DNA of 64,000 nucleotides, taken from the NCBI GenBank assembly GCA_026005075.1, contig BPKJ01000001.1, forward strand, positions 124,001 through 188,000. Direction: 5' to 3'. Origin of the DNA: Lysobacteraceae bacterium. Lineage in GTDB: Bacteria > Pseudomonadota > Gammaproteobacteria > Xanthomonadales > Xanthomonadaceae. Below the pieces are notes generated by a model. That model was not told where the DNA came from. It did not search any database and saw nothing but the letters and a program-made list of their open reading frames with translations. Positions within the stretch are counted from its first letter, which is position 1; the number at the start of each line of letters is the position of its first letter. The position numbers and the translations under genes are program-made. Positions 1 to 10,800 of this stretch are shown here, piece by piece.

Positions 1-1417
1 GCCGGCCAAGGTCGAGCTGGGCGCGCGCCTTGGGCCCGATGCGCGCGGCGCCAACCCGCTCCAGCTCGACGTTGAGCACGGAGTAACTCGCGTTCGCGAA
101 CACCACCACGGTCACGTCGAGGCCCTCGCGGGCCATGGTCCACAGTGCCTGGAGCGTGTACATCGCGCTGCCATCGCCCACCAGGGCGAGCACCGGCCGA
201 TCCGGACAGGCGATGGCCGCACCCACCGCCGCCGGCAGGCCCTGGCCGATCGCGCCGCCGGTCAGGGTCAGCAGGTCATGCCGCGGGCAGCCTGCGGTCA
301 TCTTCGGCAGCAGCAGGCCCGAGGTGATGGCCTCGTCGACCACGATCGCGCGCTCGGGCAGCAGGTGCCCGAGCGCCTTGCAGACCTTCTCCGCGGTGAG
401 CGGCCCGCGCGGCCGTCCGGGCCGCCAGGCCGGCGCCACCTGCGGGGCCACCGCCCCGGCCCCCAGCGCTTCGACCAGCGCCTCCAGTGAAGCCGCGGCG
501 TCCTCCTCCGGGGCGCAGAGCACATCCACCTCGCAGCCGGGCGGCACGAGGTCGCCAGGGCGACCGGGATAGGCAAAGAACGAGACCGGGCGCCGTGCAT
601 CGACCAGCACCAGATGCGCAAGGCCCTCGAGCTGGACGCTGGCCAGCTCGGCGAGGTAGGCCAGCCGCTCCACCGCAGGCAGCCCTGCGCCGCGCTCCAT
701 CCGGGCCGGGAAGGTTTCGGCCAGCAGCCGCGCCCCGCTGGCCTGGGCCACGGCCGCGGCGGCGCGCAGGGCGGGTTCGCGCAGCGCCCAGCCGCCGAGC
801 AGCAGCGCGCTCCGCGGCCCCGAACGCCGCAGCAGCCCGGCGATCCGGGCCACCGTCTCCGGTGCCGCGGACGGCACCGGCGCGGCCGCCGGTGGCGGGC
901 AGGTCTTCCCGCCCTCGCTCCACGACACGTCCGCGGGCAGGATCAGGGTCGCGACCTGGCCGGGCCGCGCGCGGGCGGCCGCCAGGGCCTCCATGGCATC
1001 CCGGCACAGATCGGAAGTCGCGCGCGAGGTGCGCACGAAACCCGGTGAGACATTGCGCGCCACGGTCTCGATGTCCGACTGCAACTGGGCATCCAGCGGC
1101 GCGTGGAAGGTCGCGTGGTCGCCGACGATGTTCAGCACCGGCACCCGCGCCCTGCGCGCGTTGTGCAGGTTGGCAAGGCCGTTGCCCAGCCCCGGCCCGA
1201 GGTGCAGCAGGGTCGCCGCGGGACGGTCCGCCATCCTCGCGTAGCCGTCGGCCGCACCGGTGGCCACACCCTCGAACAAGGTCAACACCGCCCTGAGCCT
1301 CGGCTCGTCGTCGAGGGCGGCGACGAAATGCATCTCGCTGGTGCCCGGGTTGGTGAAGCAGACCTCCACCCCGGCGTCCGCCAGGGTACGGACCAGCGCC
1401 TGTGCGCCATTGGGCAT
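1..1417 (-). CDS. Thiamine diphosphate-dependent enzyme, acetolactate synthase/benzoylformate decarboxylase-like (3' end missing)
   Basis: About 472 residues are visible; the C-terminus runs off the left edge. The N-terminal half has NPGTSE and the ThDP-activating glutamate in FEGVATGAADGYARM (about residue 53), followed by LLHLGPGLGN, where the His matches an active-site position of benzoylformate decarboxylase. The C-terminal ThDP site shows TGGAIGQGLPAA and the metal motif GDGS...FAN. The family decarboxylates or ligates 2-oxo acids in the cytoplasm. The start is an ATG preceded by AAGGAGA. It lies 20 bases after a 2-hydroxyacid dehydrogenase gene, which suggests hydroxyacid to oxoacid to aldehyde chemistry, as in mandelate pathways. 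The exact substrate cannot be read from sequence; a true acetolactate synthase would normally neighbour ilv genes, and none are here. Confidence 0.85.
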   Translation of the reverse strand, partial: MPNGAQALVRTLADAGVEVCFTNPGTSEMHFVAALDDEPRLRAVLTLFEGVATGAADGYARMADRPAATLLHLGPGLGNGLANLHNARRARVPVLNIVGDHATFHAPLDAQLQSDIETVARNVSPGFVRTSRATSDLCRDAMEALAAARARPGQVATLILPADVSWSEGGKTCPPPAAAPVPSAAPETVARIAGLLRRSGPRSALLLGGWALREPALRAAAAVAQASGARLLAETFPARMERGAGLPAVERLAYLAELASVQLEGLAHLVLVDARRPVSFFAYPGRPGDLVPPGCEVDVLCAPEEDAAASLEALVEALGAGAVAPQVAPAWRPGRPRGPLTAEKVCKALGHLLPERAIVVDEAITSGLLLPKMTAGCPRHDLLTLTGGAIGQGLPAAVGAAIACPDRPVLALVGDGSAMYTLQALWTMAREGLDVTVVVFANASYSVLNVELERVGAARIGPKARAQLDLGR

Positions 1418-1437
1418 GGCCGGTTCTCCTTTGGTCG

Positions 1438-2610
1438 TCATGCGTCCCGCGCCCTTGCTGCGCAGGCATCCAGATGCCGGGCGCAGACCGCCTCGACACG
1501 GGTCACGCCGGCCAGCGCCATGGTCGTGCGCAGCTCCTCGCGCCACAGGGCGAGCAGGCGCTCCACGCCCTGCTGCCCGCCCGCGGCCAGCGCGTAGGCC
1601 CAGGGCCGACCGACCAGCGCCCCGCGGGCACCGAGGGCAAGGGCGCGGAAAAGGTCCACGCCGGAGCGCAGGCCGCCGTCCACGAGCACCTCGGCCCGGC
1701 TGCCCACCGCCTCGACCACGGCGGGCAGCTTGCACGCCGTCGCCGCGGCGCCGTCGAGCTGGCGCCCCCCGTGGTTGGAGACGATCACGCCGTCGGCTCC
1801 GGCCGCGACCGCGTCACGCGCGTCGCCGGCCTCGAGCACGCCCTTGACCAGCAACCGCCCACGCCAGCGCAGGCGCAGCCAGTCGAGGTCGGCGAAGCTC
1901 ACCCTGGGGTCGAACTGGCGCTCGATGAAGGCGCGGAAGCCATCGAGGTCCCGCGCCCCGGGCACGTGCGCGGCGAGGCTGCCCAGCAGCAGCGGCCGCC
2001 CGCCGATCCCGACCCGCCACAGCCAGCGCGGACGGGCGAGCAGCTGCACCAGCCGCAGCATCCGCGCGGCCGCGCCCGGCACCCCCATGCCGTTACGGGC
2101 ATCGCGGTGGCGCATCCCCGGCAGCGGCAGGTCCACCGTGAACACCAGGGTCCGGCAGCCGGCCTGCCAGGCCCGCTCCAGGAGCTCGGCGAGGATGCCG
2201 CGGTCACGCAGCCAGTAGAGCTGGAACCAGCCGGCCTCGCCGGCCGCCGCCGCCACCTCCTCGATGCTGCAGATGCCGACCGTCGAGAGGGTGAAGGGGA
2301 CGCCCGCGGCACGGGCGGCGCGGGCGGCCAGGCACTCGCCGCGCGGAGCCAGCATGCCGGCCAACCCGAGCGGGGCCAGCGCCAGCGGCAGGCCGCAGGG
2401 CTGACCGGCAAGGCGCGTCCCGGTGTCGACGTCCTCCACGTCCACCAGCACCCGCTGGCGCAGGCCGATCGCCGCCCAGGCCTGCCGGTTCGCAGCCAGC
2501 GTGCGCTCCTCGCCCGCGCCGCCATCGACGTAGTCGAACAGGAACCGCGGCAGGCGACGACGGGCGCGGGCGCGGTGGTCGTCGCAGGTGACGGGCAGCC
2601 GCCAGGGCAT
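1438..2610 (-). CDS. FMN-dependent alpha-hydroxyacid dehydrogenase (LldD/MdlB family)
   Basis: A 390-residue TIM-barrel flavoenzyme that oxidises L-2-hydroxy acids to 2-oxo acids, either with oxygen or by passing electrons to the respiratory chain. Visible motifs are FDYVDGGAG near the N-terminus, QLYWLRDRG, the catalytic His/Arg segment SNHGGRQLDGA (about residue 280) and the FMN-phosphate segment DGGLRSGVDLFRALALGA. Length agrees with lactate and mandelate dehydrogenases. It is the middle gene of an operon: its ATG lies 3 bases after the stop of the upstream FAD gene, and a ThDP decarboxylase-like gene follows. Lactate, mandelate or another hydroxyacid is possible; the ThDP partner favours a substrate whose oxo acid is then decarboxylated. 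Confidence 0.88.
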   Translation of the reverse strand: MPWRLPVTCDDHRARARRRLPRFLFDYVDGGAGEERTLAANRQAWAAIGLRQRVLVDVEDVDTGTRLAGQPCGLPLALAPLGLAGMLAPRGECLAARAARAAGVPFTLSTVGICSIEEVAAAAGEAGWFQLYWLRDRGILAELLERAWQAGCRTLVFTVDLPLPGMRHRDARNGMGVPGAAARMLRLVQLLARPRWLWRVGIGGRPLLLGSLAAHVPGARDLDGFRAFIERQFDPRVSFADLDWLRLRWRGRLLVKGVLEAGDARDAVAAGADGVIVSNHGGRQLDGAAATACKLPAVVEAVGSRAEVLVDGGLRSGVDLFRALALGARGALVGRPWAYALAAGGQQGVERLLALWREELRTTMALAGVTRVEAVCARHLDACAARARDA

Positions 2611-2613
2611 GGC

Positions 2614-4227
2614 TCAGCCTCCCCCCGCCAGGGCGCGGACCGCGGCACGGGCGGTCAGGATGCAGCCGGCGAGGAAGGTCCCTTCCAGCGAGCGCCGGCC
2701 GTGGCAGTTGCCGCCGCCGAAGCCCGCGGCCTCACCGACGCAGTACAGCCCCGGGATCGGCCTGCCGGTGCGGTCGAGCACCCGCGCGCCAAGGTCGGTG
2801 CGCAGGCCGCCCAGGCTCTTGCGGGTGATCAGACGCAGGCGGATGGCGATGTAGGGTCCGGCGCCGCGGGCGGACAGCGGCGCCGGGGGACAGGTGCGGA
2901 GACGGTCCGGCCGCCACTGCCGAGCGTGCTGGATGCGGCGGATCTGGTCGTCGTTGTGCAGCCTCGATCCGCGGGCGAACTGGGCGTCGAAGCGGGCCAC
3001 CGTCTCGCGCAGGCGGTGGGCCTCGACGTCCAGGCTGGCGGTGAGGGCATTCATCTTTTCGGCGAGCCCCTCGAGGCTGGCATCCACCAGCACGTCCTCG
3101 CATTCGCGCTGCATCCAGCGCAGGAGCCGGCGGTTGCCGAACAGGGTCTCGGCCAGGAAGCGCAGGAACCTTCGGTCGCGGATCGAGGGATTGTGCTCGG
3201 CGCCGGAAATGGCGAGCTCACGCAGGGCGATGCGGCGGTTCAGAAGCTGCCAGGTCCAGGGCTTTTCCTGCTCGGCCACACGCCGGCACAGCCAGTGGGT
3301 GTCGAAGCCGGTCACCAGCGGCTCGGGGCCGATGCGGCAGCCGCGGTGGTCGAGCCAGAGCGCCGACTTGCAGGGGATGAGCGACAGCCCGTGACCCGCG
3401 AAGTGCGGCCGCGGATGAGCGATGCCCGCGGCGTAGTTCCACATCCGCTCGGGGTGGACCAGAACCCCGCCCAGCTGCTCGACCACCCACCGGTGCAGGG
3501 CACCGTCGGCGAAGGGATGGGCGCCGTTGAGCAGCATCCCGGGACGCGGCCGATCCGGCGGCCAATGCGCGATGCAGGTCGCAAGGTCGCCGTTGACGCC
3601 GCCGGTGGCCAGCACCACCGCGTCGGCACGAAGGCGCCTTTCGCTCCCCCCGGCCTCGTCGCGCACCTGCACGCCGCAAACCTCTCCGCCCTGGGTGTCG
3701 AGCGCGATCACGCGGCAGCCGTGCAAGAGGCGCAGGCGCCCGCCCTCGCCCTCCCTCGCGAGCGCCGCGCCGATGCGCCGCACCAGTTCCAGCGCCGTGC
3801 CCCAGACGATGTGGTAGCGCGGCAGCGTGTTGCCGTCGCCGAAGCGCCCGCGCTCGACCCAGTTCACCGCGGGCAGGAAACGGATGCCGTGGCCGACCAG
3901 CCAGTCCCACACCTCCGGCCGCGAGCGCTCGACGTAGTGCCTTGCCCAGGCCAGCGACCAGGCGTCGTCCGGATCGAGCTCGCCGAAGCCGAGCCAGTCG
4001 CGCAGCGCGACCTCGGGGGAATCGGGAATGCCCATCCTCTTCTGCAGGGGGGTGCCCACCAGGGCCATGCCGCCGAACGCCCAGCGCGCCAGGCCGCCAA
4101 GGCGCTGCGGGGTGTCGCGGTCGATCAGGCTGACCGACCAGCCGGCGCGCAGCGCTTCCAGCGCGGTGACCATGCCGGCAAGGCCGCCTCCCACCACCAC
4201 GACCTCCCCGCGCCCGCCGGATCCCAT
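2614..4227 (-). CDS. FAD-binding dehydrogenase, fumarate reductase/3-ketosteroid dehydrogenase-like flavoprotein
   Basis: 537 residues with an N-terminal Rossmann ADP-binding motif VVVVGGGLAGMVTALEAL, a second FAD segment ADAVVLATGGVNGD at about residue 200, and the C-terminal FAD motif GLYCVGEAAGFGGGN followed by RSLEGTFLAG. This matches the soluble flavoprotein group that includes predicted FAD oxidoreductases of the KstD/fumarate reductase superfamily. Its substrate is not evident. It is the first gene of the three-gene operon running to the left edge. A -35/-10-like pair, TTGAAC-N17-GATGAT, lies in the 74-base gap after uvrB, so the operon may have its own promoter. No signal peptide or membrane segment is visible, so it is probably cytoplasmic. 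Confidence 0.8.
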   Translation of the reverse strand: MGSGGRGEVVVVGGGLAGMVTALEALRAGWSVSLIDRDTPQRLGGLARWAFGGMALVGTPLQKRMGIPDSPEVALRDWLGFGELDPDDAWSLAWARHYVERSRPEVWDWLVGHGIRFLPAVNWVERGRFGDGNTLPRYHIVWGTALELVRRIGAALAREGEGGRLRLLHGCRVIALDTQGGEVCGVQVRDEAGGSERRLRADAVVLATGGVNGDLATCIAHWPPDRPRPGMLLNGAHPFADGALHRWVVEQLGGVLVHPERMWNYAAGIAHPRPHFAGHGLSLIPCKSALWLDHRGCRIGPEPLVTGFDTHWLCRRVAEQEKPWTWQLLNRRIALRELAISGAEHNPSIRDRRFLRFLAETLFGNRRLLRWMQRECEDVLVDASLEGLAEKMNALTASLDVEAHRLRETVARFDAQFARGSRLHNDDQIRRIQHARQWRPDRLRTCPPAPLSARGAGPYIAIRLRLITRKSLGGLRTDLGARVLDRTGRPIPGLYCVGEAAGFGGGNCHGRRSLEGTFLAGCILTARAAVRALAGGG

Positions 4228-4263
4228 GGCCGACCTCCGTCGCCCCTGCCCTTGCCGGGAGCG

Positions 4264-4292
4264 ATCATCCCCGCCCTGCCGGGGCGGTTCAA
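4264..4292 (-). promoter_or_regulatory. Possible sigma-70 promoter of the FAD/FMN/ThDP operon
   Basis: On the minus strand TTGAAC (4292-4287) and GATGAT (4269-4264) are separated by exactly 17 bases. Each hexamer matches the consensus at four of six positions. The spacer is a GC-rich hairpin, so this is a modest prediction only. Confidence 0.35.
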
Positions 4293-4301
4293 GCGCTGCC
4301 C

Positions 4302-6335
<2,034 letters not shown>

Positions 6336-6341
6336 GGGCCG

Positions 6342-6347
6342 AGTATA
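6342..6347 (-). promoter_or_regulatory. -10 element placed for leaderless uvrB mRNA
   Basis: TATACT on the minus strand is followed by six bases (CGGCCC) and then the uvrB ATG, so a normal transcription start would fall on or next to the A of the start codon. There is no Shine-Dalgarno sequence. A clear -35 is not visible. Confidence 0.5.
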
Positions 6348-6504
6348 TCGGGCCACCGGTCAGGCCCCGTGGCCGTGCGAACGCTCGCCGGGGCGGCCGG
6401 CGAGTCCCGGATCGGACCTTTCCGCACGCCCAATCGGAGCCTGCCGATGCCGGGTCCCCCGGCGGCTCGGGGATGCTGGTCGCCCGCCTGTGAGGAGCCC
6501 CGCC

Positions 6505-7083
6505 ATGAGCCAGCCTGCCCGGCCTCCGACCGACCTCGCCCCGCTGCCGCGCCGCGGCCAGCGTGGCCTTACCCTGATCGAACTCTTGATGGTGCTCGCC
6601 CTGCTTGGCCTGCTGACGGGCCTCGCCCTGCCCGCCTTCTCGGCACTCCGCGAGCGCTCCGGGCTGGCCGCGATCCAGAACGAGCTGCTCGCCAGCCTCG
6701 CCCTCGCCCGCAGCGAGGCGATCCGCAGCCGCCGTTCGGTGCTGGTCTGCCCCGGCGATGGCGAGGCGACGGGCTGCCGCGACGACGGCCTCTGGCATGC
6801 CGGCTGGATGAGCTTCGTGGACGAGGACGGCAACCATCGCTACGACCCGGGTGGCGACCGCCTGCTGGAGGTGCACGGCCCGGTTCAGGGCCTGCAGCTC
6901 GTGTCGACCGCCGGCCGGCCGCGGGTGCGCTACACCGCGGACGGCCTGAGCACCGGCAGCAATCTGAGCCTGCGGGTATGCCGCCGCGGCGAGGCGGTCT
7001 CGGCCGTGGTCCTCAACAACTCCGGCCGCGCGCGCGTCGAGCGCGATCCACGCGACCTTGCCCGTCTGGACTGTCCGCGATGA
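6505..7083 (+). CDS. fimT: FimT/GspH-family type IV pilus minor pseudopilin
   Basis: 192 residues. A basic leader ending RRGQRG precedes the prepilin signature LTLIELLMVLALLGLLTG, so PilD would cleave after Gly and methylate Leu. The hydrophobic N-terminal helix anchors the protein in the inner membrane before pilus assembly. The C-terminal globular part has Cys residues in LVCPGDGEATGCRDD and RVCRRG, as in FimT/GspH proteins. The ATG follows GAGGAG at a spacing of seven bases. It lies apart from the main minor-pilin operon, across tRNA-Asn and on the opposite strand, and is a second FimT-like paralogue beside the one at 14447-14989. In Pseudomonas fimT also sits near fimU. The exact role of the duplicate is unclear. 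Confidence 0.88.
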   Translation: MSQPARPPTDLAPLPRRGQRGLTLIELLMVLALLGLLTGLALPAFSALRERSGLAAIQNELLASLALARSEAIRSRRSVLVCPGDGEATGCRDDGLWHAGWMSFVDEDGNHRYDPGGDRLLEVHGPVQGLQLVSTAGRPRVRYTADGLSTGSNLSLRVCRRGEAVSAVVLNNSGRARVERDPRDLARLDCPR

Positions 7084-7100
7084 GGCCCCGTACCGCAGCG

Positions 7101-7129
7101 TTGACAGGCCCACGGCCGCACGGAATAAT
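7101..7129 (+). promoter_or_regulatory. Sigma-70 promoter of tRNA-Asn
   Basis: TTGACA (7101-7106, perfect consensus) and AATAAT (7124-7129) are separated by 17 bases and end 13 bases before the mature tRNA. This is the clearest promoter in the window. Confidence 0.8.
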
Positions 7130-7142
7130 GCGCGACTCGCCT

Positions 7143-7219
7143 GCCCGAATAGCTCAGCCGGTTAGAGCATCTGACTGTTAATCAGAGGGTCGTTGGTTCG
7201 AGTCCAACTTCGGGCGCCA
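7143..7219 (+). tRNA. tRNA-Asn (GTT)
   Basis: 77 bases including an encoded CCA. The acceptor stem GCCCGAA pairs with TTCGGGC, the anticodon loop ACTGTTAAT carries GTT at 7177-7179, and the T arm contains GGTTCGAGTCC. A strong promoter precedes it and an intrinsic terminator follows at once, so it is a single-gene transcription unit. Confidence 0.97.
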
Positions 7220-7228
7220 GATGCACGG

Positions 7229-7263
7229 AAGCCCCGCTGCCGATGCCGGAAGCGGGGCTTTTT
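7229..7263 (+). terminator. Rho-independent terminator of tRNA-Asn
   Basis: A perfect 10-bp stem, AAGCCCCGCT / AGCGGGGCTT, with a 12-base loop runs into a five-T tract. It starts nine bases after the tRNA CCA. Confidence 0.9.
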
Positions 7264-7288
7264 CATGTCCGTCCGCGAGCACGGTTCC

Positions 7289-7328
7289 AAAACGGGCCGC
7301 CGGAGCAGGCAGGCCCGCCCGCTCCGGC
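7289..7328 (-). terminator. Terminator of the minor-pilin operon
   Basis: On the minus strand, GCCGGAGC pairs with GCTCCGGC around a 14-base loop and is followed within a few bases by TTTT. It lies 13 bases beyond the pilE stop and faces the tRNA terminator, so the two units end back to back. Confidence 0.65.
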
Positions 7329-7341
7329 CCGCCGCAGGGCG

Positions 7342-7800
7342 CTACCAGCAGTCCGCAGCCGTCACTCCGCTGGCGGCGCCGGTCACACCCTTGCGGCCTG
7401 CCTGGTCGTAGGTCAGGGTGCCGCACTTGTCCGCGGTCTGCGCCTGGCGGGGGGCGGCCTGCAAGGCGAACTGGGTCGCGGTCAGGGTCGGGCAGCTGAG
7501 GTCGTAGAACCGCTGCGGATCCGTGTTCAGCCCGGTGCAGGGATGGTTCGGCGCCGATGCCGGATTGGCATAGGTGCGGTTCACCGTATGCCAGCGCTCC
7601 AGGGCCTGCGCCATCTCGAGCAGGCGGGTGGTGGCCTCGGTCCTGCGCGTCCTGCGCACCTGCTCGTTGTAGGACGGGATGGCGATCGCGGCGAGGATGC
7701 CGACGACCACCATCACGATCAGCAGCTCCATCAGGGTGAACCCCCGGGACCGGCCCGGCCGGCCACGCAGGGCCGTCCTCCTCGCACACGGTCTGCTCAT
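7342..7800 (-). CDS. pilE: Type IV pilin PilE-like minor pilin
   Basis: 152 residues. The leader ends SRG and is followed by the class III signature FTLMELLIVMVVVGILAAIA and the SYNEQVRRTRRTEA helix typical of PilE/PilA proteins. Cys pairs in HPCTG, LSCPT, DKCG and the terminal DCW suggest disulphides in the C-terminal loop. It is the last gene of fimU-pilV-pilW-pilX-pilY1-pilE, as in Pseudomonas and xanthomonads, where PilE is a minor pilin needed to start pilus assembly. The start gives MSRPCARR, with AAGGAG upstream and 10 bases after the pilY1 stop. It is unlikely to be the major pilin, given the operon. Confidence 0.9.
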   Translation of the reverse strand: MSRPCARRTALRGRPGRSRGFTLMELLIVMVVVGILAAIAIPSYNEQVRRTRRTEATTRLLEMAQALERWHTVNRTYANPASAPNHPCTGLNTDPQRFYDLSCPTLTATQFALQAAPRQAQTADKCGTLTYDQAGRKGVTGAASGVTAADCW

Positions 7801-7810
7801 CACCGTCTCC

Positions 7811-10800
7811 TTACTCCAGGATCCACCAGGCCTGCCGGCCGCAGCGCGACTCCGCGATCGGCGTCGCACCGTCCGGGCCGAGGACATAGGTCGCGACCCG
7901 ACACGGCGTGCCGGCCGCCGCGTCGCTGCCCGGCGGCAGGGTCACTGTGCAACCCGGGGTGCCCGGGATGCAGGGCTTGCCCGGCCCGCCACCCGGCGGC
8001 GGCCCCGGAACCAGGACCGGCGGCTCCAGCGGCTGTCCGGGCGAGCTCGGCCTGGCCGCGCAATCGCTGCACGGGCCGGTGCCGCCGGAAATCGGGGTGC
8101 CGCTGAAGGCGTCGAGCGTGAAGGTGAAGTTCTCGCCGTCCGGGCGGCAACGCGTGCCCGCCGGACGGAAGGCGTTGACCGCGAGGATGTTGCCGCCGAC
8201 CGCGGCACGCCGGACGATGCGCATGCCGTTGCGGAAGCCGCCAGCACCGCTCTGGTAGAGGTCGAGGTACCAGCCGCGTTTTGCACCGGTGCCAAGGTAG
8301 TTGACCGGATTGGACGAGACCCTCAGGTAGCCGCTGTCCACGCCGATGATCTTCTGCTCCTGCAAGGCCGCCCGACCGCTGAAGCTGGTGGCGTTGTCGG
8401 GGTCATCCCAGATGGCGTAGAAGGTCTGCACCTGCGGGGTGCTCGGCACGACGACGTCGTCGTTCAGGAGGAACCGGCCGGTACCGAAGTAGATCAGGTT
8501 GCCGCGGATCGGGTGACGCGTCACCTCGAGTTCCGCGGTGATGAACTGCCGCTTGTCGGAGCGCTCGGCGGTATCGATCGCCTGCGCGGTGTAGAACGGG
8601 TTTCCGCCCAGCGTCACCGTCCAGTTGACCGGGTTCTTGTCCTTGATGTCGATCTTCCAGATCCGACCGTGGTAGTCGGCCGCGTAGAGGGTGTCGGTGA
8701 GCAGGTTGTTCTCGGTCGGATCCACCGCGGGATCCTCGCCGTCGCCGTCCACCGGAAACACGCTGACCGCACCGTTGGGATCGCTGCCCGAACCCGTCGT
8801 TCCCAGCGCGAACTTGCGGATCAGCTGCCCGGTCTTGAGGTCGAGCACGAACACGTAGGCCCGATGCGAGTCCGAGTTCAGACCGTTGGCAAAGGCCGCG
8901 TACCACTTTCCGTCCTCACCGATGAACACGCGCGGGCGGTTGATCAGGTAGCCAAGGTCGGGATCCTGGGTGGCGTTGAACTCCCACAGCCAGTTGGAAG
9001 GACCAAACGAGGTGGCAGGATCGGTCACGTCCATGGCGATGACACTGCGGGCACCGGTCCCGAACCCCGACACCAGCACGGACTTCCACGAGCAGTTCGA
9101 TGCACCCGCTGCCGGACCGATGCAGGCGTCGGTGATCAGCGGCGTGCCATCGGCGTAGTAGGTGTGCTTGTAGTTCTGACGCGCCAGACGGCCCATCTTG
9201 CTGACCAGCGGGTTCGGGATCACCGCGAACAGCTCGCGTCCCTGCGTGCTGGCGTTCTTGGAGGCATCGAAGCCATGCAGCATGCCGTCGTTGGCGCCGA
9301 CCACCACGACCGGCTTGCGCTTGGTCTTGGTGTTGAACACGTACTCCGAGTAGGTGCCGGGCTTGAAGGCGTCCTCCAGCTTGCGCTCGGTGCCGACGTA
9401 GTAGACGCGCCCTCCCAGCTCGCGCGGCAGGTCGGCATAGCCGAGCGGCCGCCGCTCCAGCACCTGGGCCTGCGAACCATAGATGTCGCCGATCGGCCGG
9501 TGCACGGACACCGAGCCGCTGTTGAAGACACGCGAACGGAACATCCCCTTGCCGCTGCCCTCGAAGCGATCGTCGCCACGCAGGTAGTCGATGAGGTCGC
9601 CCACCGAACGGCCGGCAAACTCCCCGCCGCTGGCGAAATCGCCGCTGGTGACCCCCAGCGCGGCGATGCGGGCCGAGTCGTTGGAGCCCAGGTTGGAGGC
9701 GGTGAACGGCTTGAGCTCGAAGCCTCCCCCGGACTTGGGCTTGGAGAAGAAGATCTGCCGGCTGGCCGGGGCAGGCAGCTTGTCCACGGCGCTCCAGATC
9801 ACGCTGTCCAGATTGCCCGAGCTGTCGAGCGTGTAGGCCTTGAGGTCCCCGGTCCAGCTGTTCGGATCGTACTCCGGGACGAAGACCGCGAACTCGGTAC
9901 CCAGCCGGCCGCTGCTACCGGCCACGCCCGAGCTGCGCTGGGCGGCATTGGTGATCGATTCGATGATCGATTTCATCGCCTTGGCCACGCGCTCGGGGCT
10001 GGTGGCGTTGACGAACAGGCCGCGGCCGTTGAGGGTCGCATGCCAGAGATCGTCGACCTGCTCCGGCTGGTCGTTGTTGAACGGCAGCCAGTTGGGCGGC
10101 GGCGAGGTCGTGAAGGGATCCGGGGTGATCACGAAGGTGTCCGGATCCTGGATGAACCGCACCCCGAACTCCCGTCCCGTCGCGCCCAGGGTGATGCCGT
10201 AGAAGCGCATGTGCTGGTCGCGGTTGCAGTCCAGCCTGCGGTCGGGACTCGGACCGCTGCAGGCCGCCGGCACGGGCACCTGGCCCGTGGGCAGGTCGGT
10301 GCGGAGATTGGTCTTGTAGTAGTAGGCCGCGATGTCGGCGATCTGATTCGAGTGGCCGTCGCTGAAAGGCGGGGTGCCGAAGGGCGCCGCACCATCCACG
10401 TTGCCGTAGCTGGTCGGACGACCGCCGTTGCTGTAGCCGTCGGTGAACAGCATGCCGCCGTTGATCTGGCAGGCGTCGACCACCGGCGGGTCACTCTCCG
10501 GGCTGTTGGTCTTGCTGGTACGCCGGAACTGCTCGCCGACGTGCGCAACCGCGTAGGCATTCGGCGTGCCGCCGTTCGCGGGCACCTTGTACAGCCACTC
10601 GAACAGGCGCCGTCGGCCGGCGACGCTGGCATCATCGCGAAAATCCTCCATGTCATGCATCACCACCGGGTTGACCCGGTTGTTGATGGTGAAGGCACCG
10701 ATGCGCATGAAGGTCACGTCCTGCAGCGAGCGCGTCAGCGCCGCGATCAGGGCCTGATTGCGGCTGCGGTAATAGCTGAACCAGTTCGCGAAGTTGGTGA

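Noticed and set aside
7143-7219. tRNA-Asn as an integration site
   Set aside because: There is no integrase, no repeated 3' tRNA end and no foreign-looking segment next to it.
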